Positions 52,452 through 60,776 of a DNA stretch of 64,000 nt are shown here, one piece after another. The notes under the pieces were generated by a model. That model was not told where the DNA came from, ran no database searches, and saw nothing but the letters and a program-made list of their open reading frames with translations. Where the stretch lies: assembly GCF_028369295.1 (NCBI RefSeq), contig NZ_JAQMYP010000016.1:106243-170242 (forward strand). Direction: 5' to 3'. Positions within the stretch are counted from its first letter, which is position 1; each line of letters begins with the position of its first letter. The translations under genes and the position numbers were made by a program. This DNA comes from Streptomyces sp. HD (lineage in GTDB: Bacteria; Actinomycetota; Actinomycetes; Streptomycetales; Streptomycetaceae).

Positions 52452-53135
52452 ATGATCAGCACCGTGGGAGTACTCGATCTGCTGCTCACGGGCCTGTACC
52501 CGACCATCACGTGGATGGCGTTCGTGATCGCAGGCATGGCGCTGGCCCGCCTCGACCTGTCCGCCCCCGCCGTCCAGCTGCGCCTTGCCGCGCTCGGCGC
52601 CGCCCTCACCGCAGGCGCCTACGGCCTGGCCATGCTGCTGTCGGGCACGAGCGCGGTGTTCAGCTTCGGGGGAGGCGGAGGACCGTCCAGCGGCTCCGGG
52701 GCGGGGTCCATGGGCAGCGGCTCCGGGGCGGGCTCCATGGGCAGCGGCTCCGGCGGGCCCGTGCAGTCGGCCTCGGACCTGCTGGGTGCCGTGTCGCACA
52801 CCGGCACCACCTTCGACACCATCGGCTGTCTGGGGGTCGCGATTCTCGTGATCGTGGGCGCGACGGTGGCGATGGACCGCCTGCCGCGACTGCGCCGCCT
52901 GGTGAAGCCGGTCATCGCCGTGGGCACGATGTCCCTGACGGCCTACGTCGGCCACTTCCTCGCGCAGTCCGCGTGGCCCGCTTCCGGCGCCGGCACCACG
53001 AAGTCCTGGGTGCCCGTGCTCATGTACATCCTGGGGGCGATCGTGTTCGCCGCGATCTGGTCCCGCTTCTTCCGCCGCGGCCCCCTGGAGTATCTGCTCA
53101 ACGCCGCCACCAAGCCCGCCAAGTACATCCGGTGA
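52452..53135 (+). CDS. C-terminal part of a DUF418/DUF1624-like membrane acyltransferase
   Basis: About 227 residues with five or so membrane helices: LLLTGLYPTITWMAFVIAGMALARLDL, an internal Gly/Ser-Met repeat (GSGAGSMGSGSGAGSMGSGS), then VIAVGTMSLTAYVGHFLAQS and FFRRGPLEYLL. This is the C-terminal half of heparan-acetyltransferase-like or YeiB/DUF418 proteins, which normally have 350-420 residues. The N-terminal half is missing and the truncated IS701 lies directly upstream, so the gene was probably broken by transposition. The ATG at 52452 may allow expression of the remainder, but function is doubtful. Confidence 0.65.
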   Translation: MISTVGVLDLLLTGLYPTITWMAFVIAGMALARLDLSAPAVQLRLAALGAALTAGAYGLAMLLSGTSAVFSFGGGGGPSSGSGAGSMGSGSGAGSMGSGSGGPVQSASDLLGAVSHTGTTFDTIGCLGVAILVIVGATVAMDRLPRLRRLVKPVIAVGTMSLTAYVGHFLAQSAWPASGAGTTKSWVPVLMYILGAIVFAAIWSRFFRRGPLEYLLNAATKPAKYIR

Positions 53136-53397
53136 GGTTCGGTCGGGATGGCTCGGCTTCCCCCATCCCGGCCTGGGGGCATGGCCTGGGCGGGTCAGGA
53201 CACGGCGGCCGCCGGTGTGGCTGAGAGCACTCATGGAGGAAGACCGACACTGCCCGGCGCATCCACGACGACCTCCTCGTCACACGCGACGAGCCGTACG
53301 TCACGGTGTCGGTCCGCGCCTGTCACTGACCGGCACACCCGCGACATCCGCCGGTACCGGGCGATGCTGTGTGCGTTCGCAGTTTGTTTATCGAGTC

Positions 53398-53676
53398 TTA
53401 CGTGCTCGTTCGAATATATCCAAGCCTCTTGGCGATGAAGTACCCAAGACCGAAGGTGCCGCCGAATACGCTCACAGCGGCCATTGCCGTCGCCTTGAGG
53501 CTCGCACTGCTGAGAGCGAGCACCAGCTCACACATCAGTGTCACGCATGTCGACGTGAAAAAGATGACCCCGATGGCAAACCTGCGGATTTCGACGTCTT
53601 CCGATTTCCCTTGAGGAGTTTCACTTGCCGGAGGCGTCTGACCGGTTCCATTTACAGGTGGCGTCCGGTTTTTCAC
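53398..53676 (-). CDS. Small two-helix membrane protein, unknown function
   Basis: 92 residues from the GTG at 53676. A polar head (NRTPPVNGTGQTPPASETPQ) leads to two membrane helices (FAIGVIFFTSTCVTLMCELVLAL and AVSVFGGTFGLGYFIAKRLG). The base composition is lower in GC than its neighbours, which suggests acquired DNA. No family is recognised and no partner gene is coupled to it. Confidence 0.45.
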   Translation of the reverse strand: MKNRTPPVNGTGQTPPASETPQGKSEDVEIRRFAIGVIFFTSTCVTLMCELVLALSSASLKATAMAAVSVFGGTFGLGYFIAKRLGYIRTST

Positions 53677-53754
53677 TCTATTTACTCTCTGGTTGCGGGT
53701 GGCGCGATGCTCGCCACCTTCGTTCCGACGCCCCCCGAACCGCATGCTGAGCGT

Positions 53755-54039
53755 CGATGCGGATACGGCTCGGGCTTCTCCTGAGTGGCAGGCCACGGGC
53801 CCATGTCGGTGATCTCGGCGTCCGTAATGGCGTACCGCGTGCGCGCGGGACCGCTGCCGACCTCGATCCCGTCGACTTCGACGAGGCAGTTCTTCAGCAG
53901 CCCGGACATCGTCGAGCAGGCCTGGCCGTAGTGCAGTGGCCGGTCGTGACCGACCTTTCGGTCAAAGGCCCGGTCGAGGTTGTAACCGTGGCTGGGGCCC
54001 GGACTCCAGGAGCCCTGGGAGTGTGTGACTGATGGACAT
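53755..54039 (-). pseudogene. Degraded inverted copy of the neighbouring PadR gene
   Basis: From the ATG at 54039 it reads MSISHTLPGLLESGPQ, then after a frameshift (TGA follows shortly) resumes at about 53909 as SGLLKNCLVEVDGIEVGSGP and RYAITDAEITDMGPWPATQE. The intact PadR at 54298 reads MSIGNTLLGLLESGP and MSRLLKNGLVEIDGVEAGGGP. The ~48 bp before both start codons are also alike, so promoter and 5' half were duplicated in inverted orientation. Confidence 0.8.
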
Positions 54040-54255
54040 GCGCAGCACTATACACACGGCGTATAAACTGCGCGTATACGCCGAGTGTTGAGCTCGCACG
54101 AGAGCTCGGCGCCGGCAGCCAGAGGTGCTGGCGGAGGGCCGGGGGGTAAGGGCACACCCGACCCCCGCCCGAAGGGGTGGGCCCCTCGTGTTGGAACCGT
54201 GACAAAAGGCCCCCCACCTGCACAGGTGTACTCCACGCCATGATCTTGGCACTGT

Positions 54256-54290
54256 GCGTATACATGTCGCGTATACATGATGTGTAGAGT
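54256..54290 (+). promoter_or_regulatory. PadR operator and leaderless promoter
   Basis: Direct repeats of GTATACATG at 54258-54266 and 54271-54279 (start-to-start 13 bp) contain the palindrome GTATAC. TAGAGT at 54285-54290 is a good -10, which would place the transcript start at or next to the ATG at 54298. Equivalent boxes (GCGTATACGC and a decayed GTTTATACGC) precede the inverted pseudogene. Confidence 0.55.
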
Positions 54291-54297
54291 GCCGTGC

Positions 54298-54822
54298 ATG
54301 TCCATCGGTAACACTCTTCTGGGGCTCCTGGAGTCCGGTCCGCGGCACGGATACGACCTGAAGCGGGCCTTCGACGAGAAGTTCGGTCACGACCGGCCGC
54401 TGCACTACGGCCAGGTATACGCGACGATGTCCCGGCTGCTGAAGAACGGCCTCGTCGAAATCGACGGCGTCGAGGCGGGCGGTGGGCCTGAGCGCAAGCG
54501 GTACGCGATAACGGACGCCGGGATCACCGACGTCGAGCGCTGGCTCGCGACGCCGGAGAAGCCCGAGCCGTACCTGCAGTCGTTGCTGTACAGCAAGGTC
54601 GTCCTCGCGCTGCTGACGCACCGGGACGCGTCCGGCATCCTCGACACGCAGCGCTCCGAGCACCTGCGCATGATGCGGATCCTGACCGACCGCAAGCGCA
54701 AGGGCGACCTGGCCGACCAGCTGATCTGCGACCACGCCCTGTTCCACCTCGAAGCGGATCTGCGCTGGCTGGAGCTGACCGCGGCACGTCTGGACAAGCT
54801 TGCCGAGGCGGTGACCGCATGA
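54298..54822 (+). CDS. PadR-family transcriptional regulator
   Basis: 174 residues: the PadR winged helix (LLGLLESGPRHGYDLKRAFDEKF, GQVYATMSRLLKNGLVE, RKRYAITDAGITDVERWLATPE) and a C-terminal helical dimer domain (LRWLELTAARLDKLAEAV). I use the ATG at 54298, matching the conserved start, with no ribosome binding site but a close -10 box, so it is probably leaderless. The stop overlaps the ABC ATPase start (ATGA), as in drug-responsive padR-ABC operons, where it represses its own operon. Confidence 0.9.
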   Translation: MSIGNTLLGLLESGPRHGYDLKRAFDEKFGHDRPLHYGQVYATMSRLLKNGLVEIDGVEAGGGPERKRYAITDAGITDVERWLATPEKPEPYLQSLLYSKVVLALLTHRDASGILDTQRSEHLRMMRILTDRKRKGDLADQLICDHALFHLEADLRWLELTAARLDKLAEAVTA

Positions 54823-55514
54823 CCCGTGTTCCTCCTCCCGGTTCTCTGCTCGCCGCCCAGGACCTGCGCAAGGCGTACGGGCCGACCACCGCGCTGGACG
54901 GGGCCGAGTTCTCCATCCACCCCGGTGAGGTCGTCGCCGTGATGGGCCCCTCCGGGTCCGGCAAGTCGACGCTGCTGCACTGCCTCGCCGGGATCGTGAC
55001 GCCCGACTCCGGGTCCATCACCTACGACGGGCGTGAGCTGGCCACCATGAACGACGCCCGGCGCAGTGCGCTGCGCCGCTCCGAGTTCGGCTTCGTCTTC
55101 CAGTTCGGTCAGCTGGTGCCCGAGCTGACCTGTGTGGAGAACGTGGCGCTGCCGCTGCGGCTGAACGGCACCTCCCGCAAGGAGGCCGAGCAGACCGCTC
55201 TCCGGTGGATGGAGCGTCTGGAGGTCGACGACCTCCGCAAGAAGCGGCCCGGCGAGGTCTCCGGCGGTCAGGGCCAGCGCGTCGCCGTCGCCCGCGCGCT
55301 GGTCACCAACCCGCGCGTGCTGTTCGCCGACGAGCCGACCGGCGCGCTCGACTCCCTCAACGGCGAGCGCGTGATGGAGCTGCTGACGGACGCCGCGCGC
55401 TCCACCAACGCCGCCGTCGTCCTCGTCACGCACGAGGCCCGGGTCGCCGCCTACTCCGACCGCGAGGTCGTCGTACGCGACGGCAGGTCCCGGGACATGG
55501 AGAGCGCCATATGA
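54819..55514 (+). CDS. ABC transporter ATPase (LolD/MacB-type)
   Basis: 231 residues with Walker A GPSGSGKST, Q-loop FQFGQLVPELT, signature VSGGQGQR, Walker B VLFADEPTGALDS and switch H in VLVTHEARVA. The size and the DEPTGALD motif are typical of ATPases that drive FtsX-like permeases. It is coupled on both sides by ATGA overlaps to PadR and to the permease. Confidence 0.92.
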   Translation: MTRVPPPGSLLAAQDLRKAYGPTTALDGAEFSIHPGEVVAVMGPSGSGKSTLLHCLAGIVTPDSGSITYDGRELATMNDARRSALRRSEFGFVFQFGQLVPELTCVENVALPLRLNGTSRKEAEQTALRWMERLEVDDLRKKRPGEVSGGQGQRVAVARALVTNPRVLFADEPTGALDSLNGERVMELLTDAARSTNAAVVLVTHEARVAAYSDREVVVRDGRSRDMESAI

Positions 55515-57853
55515 GTGCACGGCAGTGGTCCAGGGATCTGGCCATGGGGGCACGGTTCGCCTTCACCGGCGGGCGGGAGGGGTGGGTGCGGATGCTCCTC
55601 ACCGCCGTCGGCGTGGGGCTCGGCGTGGCAGTGCTGCTGCTCGCCACCGCGATCCCGAACGCGCTGGCCGTCCGGCAGGACCGCGAGACGGCGCGCACCG
55701 ACCTGACTTACCAGTACCACGAGTCGCCGTTGAAGAAGGCGGACGACACGGTGGTGGTCGGCGAGGCCGGGACGGCCTTCCGGGACAAGGAGGTGCGCGG
55801 ACGGGAGTTGCAGCCCGAGGGCCCCAGAGCGCCCCTGCCGCCAGGGGTGTCGAAGTTTCCCGGGGTGGGCGAGATGGTGGTCTCTCCCGCTTTGAAGCGG
55901 CTGCTGCAGTCTGGCGAAGGGAGACTGCTGCGCGAGCGGCTGCCGGAGCGGATCGTCGGCACCATCGGCGAACCCGGACTGATCGGGGCCCAGGAACTCG
56001 CCTTCTACCGCGGCGCCGACCACCTCGTGGTCAAGGAGGGCAGCGGCCTGGTCGAACGCATCGACCGATTCGGCGCAGGGTACAAGCCCTCGGAGCCGAA
56101 GGACCCCGTCCTCGTCCTGCTCGCGCTCGTCGTGCCCCTGGTGCTGCTGTTGCCGGTCGGCGTGTTCATCGCCGCGGCCGTGCGGTTCGGCGGCGAACGC
56201 CGTGACCGGCGACTGGCGGCCCTGCGGCTGGTGGGTTCGGACAGCGGGATGACCCGGAGGATCGCCGCCGGCGAGGCCCTCGCCGGCTCCGTGGCGGGCT
56301 TGGCCTTCGGCACGGTCTTCTTCCTGATCGTCCGGGAGTTCTCCGGGTCCGTCGACCTGTTCGACGTGAGCGTGTTCCCCGGCTATCTGATCCCCTCCCC
56401 CCTGCTCGCCCTGCTCGTCGCGGTCGCGGTTCCGGCGGCCGCCGTGCTGGTCACGCTGTTCGCGCTGCGAGGCGTGGTGATCGAGCCGCTCGGTGTGGTG
56501 CGCACCGCGAAGCCCCCACGGCGCCGGCTGTGGTGGCGGCTGCTGCTGCCCGTGGGCGGGCTCGGGCTGCTCTACCCGATGATCGGCAAGGACCGGTACG
56601 GCAGAGACTTCAACCAGTACCAGGTCACCGGTGGTGTCCTGCTGCTGCTCGTCGGGGTGACCGCGCTGCTGCCGTGGGTCGTGGATACGGTCGTCGCGCG
56701 GCTCGGCTCCGGCGGGGTCGCCTGGCAACTGGCCATCCGTCGACTTCAGCTGAGCACCGGAGCGGCCGCCCGCATGGTCAACGGCATCGCGGTCGCGGTG
56801 GCGGGCGCCATCGCCCTGCAGATGCTGTTCTCCGGGGTGCAGGGCCAGTACACCAAGCACACCGCCGACGACCCCACCCGGGCCCAGATGCTCGCGGACC
56901 TGACGGAGGGGGTTCCGCTCGCCCGGGCGGCGGCCGAATTCAAGGCGACCAGGGGTGTCGCGAAGGTCTACGCCTACGACGAGGGCCGTGTCCGGCGCAC
57001 CGAAGCCGGCAATTCCGTCTCGGTCACCGTCGCCGACTGCGCGTCCCTGCGCGAGGTGGCTTCCCTCCCCTCCTGCAAGGACGGTGACGCCTTCGCCGTC
57101 CGGGGTGGCGCCGACGGGGTCAATGAGCTGGGGGCGGCCGCCCTTTCCAAGGCCGGCACAAAGCTGTGGCTCCACGCGAGCATCGACTCCCCTGCTGCCC
57201 CCAGGCCGACGTCCTGGACCGTGCCGACGGGCGTGAAGCAGGCACGGGCCATCGCGGACCCGACCGGGTACAAGCGTGGCGGCCTGCTGCTGACGCCGGG
57301 CGCCCTGCCCTCGGGCGGCGCACAGGGGCTGAACGGGGAGATCTACCTCGTGCTCGACCAGGGGCTGGCGGCCGCGCCGGATTACGCGCGGAACACGGCC
57401 CGCCGTCTCGGCATGCCCACCGACCCTGTGATGTTGGTGTCCAGCAAGCGCGACGACACCTACGCCTCCATCCGCACCTTCCTGTTCGTCGGCGCCGCCT
57501 GCGTACTGGCGCTGATCGGCGCGAGTCTGCTGGTCGCGCAGCTGGAGCAGCTGCGCGAACGCCGCAAACTGCTGTCGTCGCTCATCGCCTTCGGCACCCG
57601 GCGCCGCACCCTGTGCCTGTCCGTGCTGTGGCAGACCGCGATCCCGATCGGCCTCGGCCTGGCGCTGGCCACAGCACTCGGGATGACACTGGGCACGGCA
57701 CTGCTGAAGATGACGGACAAACCGGTAAGCGTGGACTGGGCGAGCGTACTGTCGATGACCGGCACCGCCACCGCCGTCGTCCTGTTGGTGACCGTGCTCA
57801 GCCTGCCGCCACTGGTACGGCTGATGCGCCCGGACGGCCTGCGCACCGAGTAG
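55511..57853 (+). CDS. FtsX-like ABC permease
   Basis: 780 residues: a first membrane helix near 25-50, an extracytoplasmic region, then two FtsX cores of three helices each around residues 195-330 (VLLALVVPLVLLLPVGVFIAAAV, AGSVAGLAFGTVFFLIV) and near the C-terminus (FLFVGAACVLALIGASLLVA, LLVTVLSLPPLVRLM). This tandem layout is that of antibiotic- or lipid-related exporters such as BceB/MacB relatives in actinomycetes. With the ATPase it forms the PadR-controlled efflux system. The substrate is unknown. Confidence 0.88.
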   Translation: MSARQWSRDLAMGARFAFTGGREGWVRMLLTAVGVGLGVAVLLLATAIPNALAVRQDRETARTDLTYQYHESPLKKADDTVVVGEAGTAFRDKEVRGRELQPEGPRAPLPPGVSKFPGVGEMVVSPALKRLLQSGEGRLLRERLPERIVGTIGEPGLIGAQELAFYRGADHLVVKEGSGLVERIDRFGAGYKPSEPKDPVLVLLALVVPLVLLLPVGVFIAAAVRFGGERRDRRLAALRLVGSDSGMTRRIAAGEALAGSVAGLAFGTVFFLIVREFSGSVDLFDVSVFPGYLIPSPLLALLVAVAVPAAAVLVTLFALRGVVIEPLGVVRTAKPPRRRLWWRLLLPVGGLGLLYPMIGKDRYGRDFNQYQVTGGVLLLLVGVTALLPWVVDTVVARLGSGGVAWQLAIRRLQLSTGAAARMVNGIAVAVAGAIALQMLFSGVQGQYTKHTADDPTRAQMLADLTEGVPLARAAAEFKATRGVAKVYAYDEGRVRRTEAGNSVSVTVADCASLREVASLPSCKDGDAFAVRGGADGVNELGAAALSKAGTKLWLHASIDSPAAPRPTSWTVPTGVKQARAIADPTGYKRGGLLLTPGALPSGGAQGLNGEIYLVLDQGLAAAPDYARNTARRLGMPTDPVMLVSSKRDDTYASIRTFLFVGAACVLALIGASLLVAQLEQLRERRKLLSSLIAFGTRRRTLCLSVLWQTAIPIGLGLALATALGMTLGTALLKMTDKPVSVDWASVLSMTGTATAVVLLVTVLSLPPLVRLMRPDGLRTE

Positions 57854-57866
57854 CCATACGCCCCGA

Positions 57867-57925
57867 AGGCCCCCTCCACCAGAACTGCCGGCCAGTGTGC
57901 TGGATCGTTCGGACGGAGGGGGCCT
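57867..57925 (+). terminator. Terminator-like inverted repeat after the FtsX operon
   Basis: AGGCCCCCTCC (57867-57877) and GGAGGGGGCCT (57915-57925) pair perfectly over 11 bp, with a 37-base loop that contains smaller pairings, starting 14 bases after the stop codon. Confidence 0.5.
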
Positions 57926-58786
57926 CGGGTTGCTCGTCGTACATGTAGCTGTGCCGGGCCGCACATCCTGGGTGTCGCATGCGGGCCAGGGGTGTTCAAC
58001 CGGTCCTCCAGCTCGCTGACGGGTTTGCCGTCGACGGCTCCTGCAGCCAGGCAGGGCGCCGGCGAGGGATGTTTGGGCTGGATGTTTGGGCTGCGTCGGC
58101 GTTCTGGAGGTACGCCACGGTGCGGGCGACCCGCTGGCGTCCCCAAGTGGAGCGTACGGAGCCCGAGCGGGTCTGGTGAGCTTGAGCAAGCCGACGGTCC
58201 GACACGAGGTCCTGGTCGGTGAGTCCACGCTGAGGCGAATCTGACGGGCAAGGCGACCGCGATCGCCCGACGCATCCGATAACACGCATCGCTGCCGCAG
58301 CCGGTGCTCACCCACGCCGTGCTGCCAGCCGCGCTCGCTCGCCTGCAGCCCGGCGCCGACTCCGACGCCGACCGTCCGGCGTTCGTGAGCCGACTCGCTG
58401 CCGCCTACCCGGAGGCCACCGGCCTCGCCGCGTTCTTCACCCGACACACCGGGCGGGCGTCACGGCGCCGGCCGCCAGGAACGGCTCGTTGAGCACCGAA
58501 GACTGCCTGCACTGAAGCCCTGGTGTCGGCCCCCGCCGGGGCCGGGGGGCGTGCCGTCCGGGGGGTGCGGGAGGTGGTGACGGCTGGCCGAGGGGCGGAT
58601 TCGGCTCGCGAAGTGGCGCAGGGGCAGATGGTGTGCCGGCGCGGGCTGCCACGGTCCGGTACGGGTCGCTCGTCTGCCCGCGGTGCGCGGGCGGGGGAGG
58701 AGGGCGGTGTCGGGTGGTGTGAGCTTGGAGGGCTTCTCGAAACCGAGGGTGGTTTCGAGAAGCCCTCTCAGCCCTGGGCGGTTGTG
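57926..58786. other. Gene-poor stretch between the exporter operon and the esterase gene
   Basis: About 860 bases without a gene I can support. It holds an exact 13-bp direct duplication, GGATGTTTGGGCT at 58067-58079 and 58080-58092, and short frames such as LPAALARLQPGADSDADR near 58320 whose family I do not recognise. It may be a graveyard of broken genes. Confidence 0.4.
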
Positions 58787-60142
58787 TCAGCCGAGGCGCC
58801 ACTGCTGGTTGCTGCCCCCGTTGCAGTCCCACAGTCCGACCAGTGCGCCGCCGGCGGTGGAGGCACCGGTCACATCCAGGCACAGGCCTGACTGGACGCT
58901 GGTGACGGTGCCGTTGGAGTTGAGGTTCCATTGCTGGTTGGTGCCGCCGTTGCAGTCCCATATCGCGACTTTGGCGCCGGCCGTGGTGCCGGTCGCGTCG
59001 AGGCACTTCGCACCGCCGTAGACGGTGAGCTGCTTGGTCGACGTGCTGGTCCAGGTCTGGTTGGTGCCGCCGTTGCAGTCCCAGATCTGCGTCTGGGTGC
59101 CGTTGGTCTGCGAAGAGCCGGGCACGTCCAGGCACTTGCCGGACCCGGTGGCGTGGACCGGACCTGTGGTGGTCCCGCCAGTACCGTCGGAGCCATCGAG
59201 TCCGAAGAAGGCGATGGCCCGGGCCGCCATACCGCTGGCGGGCAGGACATGCTTGGCGCCCTGGATGCTGATCGCCTCGACCGGTGCCTGCGTGGTGGCG
59301 GAGCCGTAGCGGGTGCGGGTCCAGCCGGACTGCGGGGAGTCGGTGAAGACCGGAGTCTGGCTCACTCCGAGCACATTGGTCCACTGCTTGATCTCTTCAC
59401 CGAAGTTCACGTAGTTCAGTGCTTCGTCCTCGGTACCGTGCCACAGCTGCATCCGCGGCCGGGCGCCGGTGTACCCCGGGTAGGCGCCCCGGACGAGGTC
59501 GCCCCACGCCTGCGGGGTCTTGGTGATCCGGCCGGTGGCGCAGTCACTGTTCCAGCCGGAGCCGTCAGTGGTGGCGAAGCAGCCGAACGGCACGCCCATG
59601 AACGCCGTACCGGCCTTGAACAGGTCGGGGTAGTCGCCGAGCAGGACATTGGTCGTCATCGCGCCGGACGAGGCGCCGGTGACGTAGACCCGGCCGGCGT
59701 CGGCGTTCATGTTCTGCACGGTGTATCGGACCATCGAGGCGATGCTCGTGGGGTCACTGCCCCCGTCATGCTTGAGCGCCTGGGGCGAGGAGACGTCGAA
59801 GCACTGCCCGCTGACGTTCGCGTCCGGATAGACGACGATGAACCCGTACTGGTCGGCCAGGCGGGCGAACTCCGTGTTGGTGTAGAAGGTGGGCGCCGTG
59901 CCGGTGCAGTAGTGCACTGCCACCAGCACTGCCGGGCGTGCCGGAGCGTTGTCGGGCCTGTAGACGTACATCCGCAGGTTTCCGGGGTTGCTGCCGAAGT
60001 TGGTCACCTCGGTCAGTGCCGCGGCCGACGCGGTGGTGGCCGAGGTGCCGGTCAGTACGAGCGCCGCGATCAGCGGCGAGATCGCCATCAGCAGGGCTAC
60101 CAGTACATCTCTGACGCTTCTCTTTTTGGACTTCCGGGACAT
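58787..60142 (-). CDS. Secreted CE1-type esterase (PHB-depolymerase family) with CBM13/ricin-B lectin domain
   Basis: 451 residues. A signal peptide (LLMAISPLIAALVLTGTSATTASA) ends before ALTEVTNFGSNPGNLRMYVY. The alpha/beta-hydrolase domain has the nucleophile elbow GASSGAM, a Cys in YCTGTAPTFY and the catalytic His in QGAKHVLP, as in acetylxylan and feruloyl esterases. After a Gly/Thr linker, residues ~325-450 form a ricin-type beta-trefoil with three repeats of GKCLDVPG / IWDCNGGTNQ-W form, which binds xylan. AAAGGA precedes the ATG. Two LacI-type palindromes lie upstream. It is likely a plant cell-wall esterase induced by sugars. Confidence 0.92.
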   Translation of the reverse strand: MSRKSKKRSVRDVLVALLMAISPLIAALVLTGTSATTASAAALTEVTNFGSNPGNLRMYVYRPDNAPARPAVLVAVHYCTGTAPTFYTNTEFARLADQYGFIVVYPDANVSGQCFDVSSPQALKHDGGSDPTSIASMVRYTVQNMNADAGRVYVTGASSGAMTTNVLLGDYPDLFKAGTAFMGVPFGCFATTDGSGWNSDCATGRITKTPQAWGDLVRGAYPGYTGARPRMQLWHGTEDEALNYVNFGEEIKQWTNVLGVSQTPVFTDSPQSGWTRTRYGSATTQAPVEAISIQGAKHVLPASGMAARAIAFFGLDGSDGTGGTTTGPVHATGSGKCLDVPGSSQTNGTQTQIWDCNGGTNQTWTSTSTKQLTVYGGAKCLDATGTTAGAKVAIWDCNGGTNQQWNLNSNGTVTSVQSGLCLDVTGASTAGGALVGLWDCNGGSNQQWRLG

Positions 60143-60191
60143 GAGGATGTCCTTTCTGGAATCCGGCGCGGCCGGGGGAATGACCGAATGG

Positions 60192-60209
60192 TGAAGCGCT
60201 TCGACACTC
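60192..60209. promoter_or_regulatory. LacI-type operator, copy 1
   Basis: TGAAGCGCTTCGACACTC; its core GAAGCGCTTC is a perfect 10-bp palindrome with the central CG of LacI/GalR-family sites. It lies about 50 bp before the esterase start codon. The same 18-mer recurs 120 bp away. Confidence 0.65.
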
Positions 60210-60311
60210 CCATTGGCCTCGATGTGGTGTCAACGGTGACGGAAACAAGGTTGATTTGCCTATACGTCTCTTGCTTCACCAGAGAATGCTCATTAGCTTG
60301 AGGTCATTAGT

Positions 60312-60329
60312 TGAAGCGCTTCGACACTC
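60312..60329. promoter_or_regulatory. LacI-type operator, copy 2
   Basis: An exact second copy of the 18-mer at 60192-60209, in the same orientation and 120 bp upstream relative to the esterase gene. Spacing would allow looping by a tetrameric or paired repressor, or control of a second promoter facing the GH74 gene. Confidence 0.62.
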
Positions 60330-60776
60330 GGCGAGAGGCACTGGCCATGTGATCCGACGGTGTCGCACAGCAGCAGGAACTCGACACGGGCACCGGCCAT
60401 GAGGGCGAGCCGGGCCTCACAGAGCCCCCCAAGCCACATAAGCGCAAGCCAACGACCACGTGGCCGCCCAAGCGACCGTCACTTCCGAAGCTGAGAGCGC
60501 GAGTTCGATCCTCGTCACGCGCCCGGTCGGTGACTGGGGCAGCCCAGGAAGTCCGGCTCGGGGTCCTTCCGGGTCATGGCCGTCGACGCCAAGGGGAACA
60601 GCGGCACCCAGCTGCTGACCAACTCCTGCCGCACCACGAGGCGCTTGAAAAAAAGTTCCCGGCTCGCGGCAACCCTGTGCGGGGCCTGTGGCGACAAGGG
60701 AGCGGATCCGGCCAGTTCCGATGGCCGGGCTCCGGATTTCCTCCGGTGAACAGCATGCAAGGAGAACCTCACCCCC
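60330..60776. other. Intergenic region upstream of the GH74 gene
   Basis: About 450 bases with no supported gene. A tRNA T-arm-like hairpin (GCGAG-TTCGATC-CTCGT at 60499-60515) stands alone. AAGGAG at about 60761 is the likely ribosome binding site of the GH74 gene, at a somewhat long distance. Confidence 0.4.

Noticed and set aside
58067..58092. 13-bp exact direct duplication as a transposon target-site duplication
   Set aside because: The two copies are directly adjacent with nothing between them, so it is simple slippage or excision at most.
60499..60515. A second T-arm-like hairpin with a five-pair stem
   Set aside because: No matching 5' acceptor strand (about GCGCGTG) exists within 80 bases, so it is not a tRNA.
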